Source: Alphaproteobacteria bacterium
GTDB taxonomy: Bacteria > Pseudomonadota > Alphaproteobacteria > Rickettsiales > SXRF01
Direction: 5' to 3'
NCBI GenBank assembly: GCA_025360605.1
Contig: JANYBV010000022.1
Location: forward strand, 78,587-142,586
Length of the DNA stretch: 64,000 nucleotides
In this document: piece after piece, positions 59,988 to 64,000 of the stretch
Layout: every line of letters starts with the position of its first letter
How positions within the stretch are numbered: position 1 is the stretch's first letter
The notes under the pieces: generated by a model
The model's input: only the letters and a program-made list of their open reading frames with translations
Told to the model about the DNA's origin: nothing
Database searches by the model: none
Translations under genes and position numbers: made by a program

Positions 59988-62381
59988 TTATATCCCCGAT
60001 AAAAGCTTCTTTGCCTCTGGTAGCGATGGGTAATTAGCCTCTGGCGCAACGGCTTTAGTCAATTCCGTTTTGGCCAGCGGCTTGTTTCCGCTTTTTAATA
60101 AAGCCGCCCCATAATGATAGTGTACTTCCGGAGAAACCTTGTCATCGGCTGTGACTGCTTTAGCAAGAAATGATACGGATTGTTCTGTTTTTCCAAGCCG
60201 GTAGTTAAGCCAGCCGATAGTATCCAGCATTAACATGTTCTTGCTATCGGCAAAACGTTCAACTGCCAGACGTGCCTTTTCCAACATAGCAGCATCCGTG
60301 TAGAACTGATCCGCTATAATGGCTGCCATATTATTAGCAGCGAGGGCAATTTGAGGTTTTTTAATTAAGATAGTTTCATAAATATCAACGGCTTCCTTGT
60401 ATTTCTGCGCACCACTCAAAATAGATGCCTGCATTAACGATGCGCGTACGTCGTCGGGTGCCTCAAGCGAGGCCTGCTTCAGTGTTTCAATCGCTTCATC
60501 GGGCTTTTTGTCCTCCATAAGCAATTTGCTACGGTCAATATAAGAATCCTGAGATACAGGATGGCTTGCGATGGCCTTATCAAGGGCGGCATACGCCAGA
60601 TCACGTTTGCCAAGCTGGATATAGGATTCACCCAATAATGTATTAGTATAAGGAGTCTGCTTGGCCAGCGCGGCAAGATAAGTGGCAGTCTTTTCCATCT
60701 CATCCTTGTCATGAGTGCCAACCGCTAAGGAAAATAACGAGCGCTCCGCCAAAGGTGTGGCTGGATCGGCTTCAATCACCTTCTTATATAGAGCGATGGC
60801 TTCCTCACGTTTATTATTGGAATCCGCCAACTGCGCTTCGAGGTAGGTAGCTGTTGCCTGCTGCCCATCGAGTGCCTTCAGCTTTTCAATGGCGGATTTG
60901 GCCATATCATTATCCTTATTGCTGATGGCAATACGGGCGATGCTTTCCCAACCCACAGGGTACTTGGGATCGGACTCTGTCACAATTTTAAGCTGGTCGA
61001 GTGCGCGCTTGGTATCCTTGCTCAAACCATACAGCTGGGCAAGCCTTGTGCGGTTTGCGGCATTAGAAGGGTCCAGATCAACCAGTTGGTTGAAGGTTTC
61101 GATTGAAAGATCAGTGTAGCCTTGAATCAATAATACTTCTCCGAGTAATTTGAGCGAGTCTTTTGATTTCGGGTCGTCACGGATAATGCTGCGCAGGTCA
61201 ATGACGGCGTTTTCATACAATCCGCGATCAACCGATAAATTGGCACGAATGAAAAGGGCATCCCTGTTGGCGGGACTTTTTTTCAATACAGCGTTTACGA
61301 TATTTTCAGCCAGTTCCTTATCACCTTTGATAAAGCTGATTCGTGCGATTGAGGTTTTGGCATTGAGTGATTGTTTGTCGCCCTCGCTCTGTGATGCAAC
61401 TTTTTGCAGTACGGTGATCGCTTTGTCTGTTTCATCGTGTGTTACATAAAGATTAGAGAGCCACAACACCAGATCTGCATTATCCGGATATTTCTGAATC
61501 ATGCTCTGCAGTTCTTTTTCTGCCACTTCCATCTTGCGATTCTGATCAAGGAAATTAATCAGCGCATGTTTCATATCCCAGCTTTCCGGAATAGCCTCCA
61601 CGCCTTTACGAAGGGCTTCTTCTGCCTTATCGATCATTTTGGTAGTAAGGTAGGTCTGTGCGAGCAAGAACCGGAACTGTGGCTCCGTTGGTCTGATTAC
61701 AAACACCGCGTCATAGGTTTCTTTGATTTTATCCGCGTTGAAAGGATTTTCATAAATGGAAGCCTTTAACATCAGTAGGGAAATATCCTTGGGATTTTTC
61801 TTGATGCCCTCTTCTAAAACTGCGGTGGATTTAGCGAGGTCTTTCTGGGACAGATAGAGGCCAGTCAATACCGACGTGGCGGTGATGTTGGCGGGGTCTT
61901 TGCTTAACGCGAACTTCGCTTCTTTTTCTGCATTAACCTTATCGTCCTTGCGTAAATACAGTGCAGCATTCAGCGCACGCGCTTCCGCATCATCCGGAGT
62001 ATCGGCTAACAAGATATCAATGCGTTTTTTTGCTTCTTCATTCTGGTTTCCTGCCAGCAGGTAGTGGGCGAGCCTTTTTAAAGCCAGATCGTAATGCGGA
62101 CTTTGCTGTTCCGCTGCCATGAAGTTGGTGAACGCGTTGCGGATGTTGCCTTCTGCTTCGTCTACCAGACCCCAACGGTATGCGATTTCAGGATCAGTAG
62201 GGATGATTTTAACAGCGTTCTTATATTCGATACGCGCTTTGAGAAATTCGCCTTTTTCAAAATAATCGTTACCACGGAGGAGGTATTTTGCTTCTTTTTC
62301 TTTTGGCGTGTCCTTGGTAACATAGCCTAGGACACCTACAGTGACTGCTACGATGAGGCCAATTTTATATGCTTTTTTCAT
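59988..62381 (-). CDS. prsT: PEP-CTERM system TPR-repeat protein PrsT
   Basis: A 797-residue protein with an N-terminal anchor (IGLIVAVTVGVLGYVT, residues 7-22). More than fifteen TPR-like helical repeats follow through the whole length (for example NDYFEKGEFLKARIEYKNAV and ASILSGAQKYKEAVDIYETI). In exosortase systems, long TPR proteins of this kind (PrsT family) accompany the sorting enzyme and exopolysaccharide export genes. AAGGA precedes the ATG. It is 18 bp from the exosortase gene on the same strand. Confidence 0.88.
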   Translation of the reverse strand: MKKAYKIGLIVAVTVGVLGYVTKDTPKEKEAKYLLRGNDYFEKGEFLKARIEYKNAVKIIPTDPEIAYRWGLVDEAEGNIRNAFTNFMAAEQQSPHYDLALKRLAHYLLAGNQNEEAKKRIDILLADTPDDAEARALNAALYLRKDDKVNAEKEAKFALSKDPANITATSVLTGLYLSQKDLAKSTAVLEEGIKKNPKDISLLMLKASIYENPFNADKIKETYDAVFVIRPTEPQFRFLLAQTYLTTKMIDKAEEALRKGVEAIPESWDMKHALINFLDQNRKMEVAEKELQSMIQKYPDNADLVLWLSNLYVTHDETDKAITVLQKVASQSEGDKQSLNAKTSIARISFIKGDKELAENIVNAVLKKSPANRDALFIRANLSVDRGLYENAVIDLRSIIRDDPKSKDSLKLLGEVLLIQGYTDLSIETFNQLVDLDPSNAANRTRLAQLYGLSKDTKRALDQLKIVTESDPKYPVGWESIARIAISNKDNDMAKSAIEKLKALDGQQATATYLEAQLADSNNKREEAIALYKKVIEADPATPLAERSLFSLAVGTHDKDEMEKTATYLAALAKQTPYTNTLLGESYIQLGKRDLAYAALDKAIASHPVSQDSYIDRSKLLMEDKKPDEAIETLKQASLEAPDDVRASLMQASILSGAQKYKEAVDIYETILIKKPQIALAANNMAAIIADQFYTDAAMLEKARLAVERFADSKNMLMLDTIGWLNYRLGKTEQSVSFLAKAVTADDKVSPEVHYHYGAALLKSGNKPLAKTELTKAVAPEANYPSLPEAKKLLSGI

Positions 62382-62399
62382 GATCTGTCCTTGTTTGCT

Positions 62400-63962
62400 T
62401 TACTGATTATTGGAAATAGAACTGCCGGGGATGAAGGTTTTGGTTAATGGGTATGCTAATGATAAGAATCGTGTGAGGCGTTTTTCGGCATCTTCTGCGC
62501 TTTCGCCGTTTGCCAACTGTGTCACCAGACGTATCAGGGCACCGTCGGTGCGGTGCATGGTGATGGAATCAACGAGTAAATACCATTTGGCATAGGTGGT
62601 TTCGGTGACGTTGCGGCCACGTTCGTCAAACCAGAAATAGACAAGCTGGCTCACGTTATTTTTCTTGATAAGGAAGCGCGATACCGTCACCGAATCGTTG
62701 TTTGCCAACGGAATTGTTTTGACCGACCGTTCCTTAATCTGCCACCCGCCACCTGGAATGCAGCTTGACGGTGAATGGGTGGAAGAGCCCACGTGCTGCG
62801 TATCGTAGTAGGCGATGTAAAAATTGACGGCGCTTTTTTCATTGTCACTGGCGTAATCGGCCAGCACATAATCGCTGAGTTGCAAACCGTCCAGCACATC
62901 GCGCTCAAGCTTTTTCTGTTTTCCGGTCCATGTGTCTAATGTGGTCGGGAATGTAGAAAACGCGGGGTGCGGTGGAATAACCTGCGTGCGTTCCTTAATG
63001 ATGCCCATGCCAAAAACGAGGCACAATAATGCGGTTATGCCGCATGCCCACATGCCATTTTTATCTGTCTTGAGCGGCGAAGAAAATAACGGGCCGTGTG
63101 CCAGTCCAAACACTTCGTAGTTGAAATGCCCCTTGGAACCAATCTTAAGCAGCATCATAATCTCGCCCAGTAATATCAGGATGCAAATCAGAAACACTAC
63201 CCATCCTTCGAATTCGTGGATGAAGCCTTCGGCCATTTCCTGTCCCCACCAGTTCACCGTTACGCCGATCACGGCGATGCGCAGCGAGTTCATGAAAATG
63301 GTGATAGGAATGGGGGACAACAGCAGGATAACACGCTTCCATGTTTTATCTTTCAGCAAATACGCCATCAGATAACCAAAACTCATCAGCGGGAATAAAT
63401 AACGCAGGCCGCTGCATGCTTCCACCACTTGAAGTTTGTAGCCACCAAGGTCGATAACGTTTCCGTCCTGATAAACGGCCACGCCGACCAGTTCCAGAAA
63501 CGCCACGCCGATTGTTGACGATATCAGCTGTAAATCCTGTGAAAGCGTTGAATACAGCAGGTTCGGCAGCGGTACGGCAAAAAAGAGATAGATCAGGGCG
63601 GGGGCAAGTAATTTAGTCGTTGCCTTGCCTAAAAACGCAAGGCTAATGCCGGTCAAGGCGATGATAAAGCCATAATGGGCGGCTGTCTGGAAGGCTGCCA
63701 GCTCGGCGATTAGCATGAACAAACCAGCGGCAGCGAGCGCAGCAAGCCCCCACCATGACGATGCGATGGCGGGGCGTTTTTCCGTCAGCTTGTGCCAGCC
63801 GATAAGTAGGGTAATGAATGGGATGATGATACCGTGGCTGTATTCGTCGGTCTGCCATGCGGCGAACAAGTCACTGGCGGCAAAGCGATACGCTATCGTC
63901 AGTAACAGCAGGGAAAGTGCGATCAGAATGCCGCTTTTTTGAGTATCAGTTGCGTTAGTCAT
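62400..63962 (-). CDS. xrtD: Exosortase-EpsI fusion (XrtD type)
   Basis: A 520-residue inner membrane protein. Residues 1-275 form the exosortase with about eight membrane helices and the catalytic triad Cys183 (VVEACSGLRYLFP), Arg228 (FMNSLRIAVIG) and His249 (EGFIHEFEGW). Residues about 305-520 are an EpsI-like domain with HSPSSCIPGGGW (Cys401). Exosortases cleave C-terminal sorting signals and probably attach proteins to an exported carbohydrate; XrtD is reported to go with VPLPA-type signals. The gene is coupled (ATGA) to a frame running out of the window. Confidence 0.92.
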   Translation of the reverse strand: MTNATDTQKSGILIALSLLLLTIAYRFAASDLFAAWQTDEYSHGIIIPFITLLIGWHKLTEKRPAIASSWWGLAALAAAGLFMLIAELAAFQTAAHYGFIIALTGISLAFLGKATTKLLAPALIYLFFAVPLPNLLYSTLSQDLQLISSTIGVAFLELVGVAVYQDGNVIDLGGYKLQVVEACSGLRYLFPLMSFGYLMAYLLKDKTWKRVILLLSPIPITIFMNSLRIAVIGVTVNWWGQEMAEGFIHEFEGWVVFLICILILLGEIMMLLKIGSKGHFNYEVFGLAHGPLFSSPLKTDKNGMWACGITALLCLVFGMGIIKERTQVIPPHPAFSTFPTTLDTWTGKQKKLERDVLDGLQLSDYVLADYASDNEKSAVNFYIAYYDTQHVGSSTHSPSSCIPGGGWQIKERSVKTIPLANNDSVTVSRFLIKKNNVSQLVYFWFDERGRNVTETTYAKWYLLVDSITMHRTDGALIRLVTQLANGESAEDAEKRLTRFLSLAYPLTKTFIPGSSISNNQ

Positions 63963-64000
63963 TGAGGCACTTGAATGGTTTCGGAAAGGTTCTGATTTGC
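63959..64000 (-). CDS. 3' end of an upstream gene, partial
   Basis: A minus-strand frame enters from the right edge and ends with a TGA overlapping the exosortase ATG (ATGA). Only the last 13 codons are visible (ending ETIQVPQ). The coupling makes a real gene likely, probably of the exopolysaccharide/exosortase locus, but the product cannot be named. Confidence 0.5.
   Translation of the reverse strand, partial: ANQNLSETIQVPQ

Overview
The window reads as a chromosomal segment of an aerobic Gram-negative bacterium, most likely an alphaproteobacterium. The pointers are an oxygen-dependent cobalamin pathway (CobG, CobN, CobW, BluB), a CbtAB cobalt transporter, an exosortase/VPLPA-CTERM system, an Flp pilin, a DUF4402 chaperone-usher pilus and several Sel1/SPOR envelope proteins. 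The exact lineage cannot be read from the sequence. Genes are dense, often overlap by 1-4 bases (ATGA or TAATG junctions), and no insertion sequence, integrase or CRISPR array was seen.

Layout. 0-7 kb: a sensor kinase cut by the window edge, a winged-helix regulator, recG, and a trpG-trpD-trpC operon holding the remnant of a membrane glycosyltransferase. 6.9-9.7 kb: tRNA-Arg(ACG) followed by four overlapping phage-fibre-like genes, one of only 37 codons. 9.7-31.3 kb: a nearly complete cobalamin biosynthesis and cobalt uptake cluster of 23 genes (cobU, cobO, cobQ, cbiB, cobD, cobC, cobS, cobT, bluB; then a consensus promoter and cobalamin riboswitch; then DUF1636, cobW, cobN, cobG, cobH, cobI, cobJ, cobK, cobL, cobM, cbiD, cobB, cbtA, cbtB). 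Four biosynthetic genes and the cbtAB pair lie on the opposite strand, and two divergent pairs have start codons 0 or 2 bp apart.

31.4-40.3 kb: glf, a lone Flp pilin missed by length cut-offs, and envelope-type proteins of mostly unknown role (a nine-repeat Sel1 protein, a TPR-like membrane protein, a helical protein, a membrane protein with a threefold internal repeat, a CopC-like protein and a protein with three SPOR-like domains). 40.2-43.5 kb: an islet at tRNA-Asn(GTT). It carries an acyltransferase interrupted by an in-frame stop, 21 copies of a tetranucleotide repeat, an imperfect copy of the tRNA 3' end, and just beyond it an orphan 462-residue protein.

43.6-49.1 kb: a chaperone-usher pilus locus with divergent DUF4402 subunits. 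49.1-56.5 kb: a tripartite RND efflux operon followed by an HD-GYP regulator. 56.7-59 kb: YceI, a small Sel1 protein and an aldo/keto reductase. 59.1-64 kb: a frameshifted VPLPA-CTERM protein, the TPR protein PrsT and an exosortase-EpsI fusion of the XrtD type, likely the edge of an exopolysaccharide locus.

The best candidates for something new are the tRNA-Asn islet with its repeat tract and interrupted acyltransferase, the interleaved cobalamin cluster with abutting divergent starts and a shortened CobG, the threefold-repeat membrane protein with its neighbours, and the orphan phage-fibre cassette. No clear new defence or secretion system was seen.
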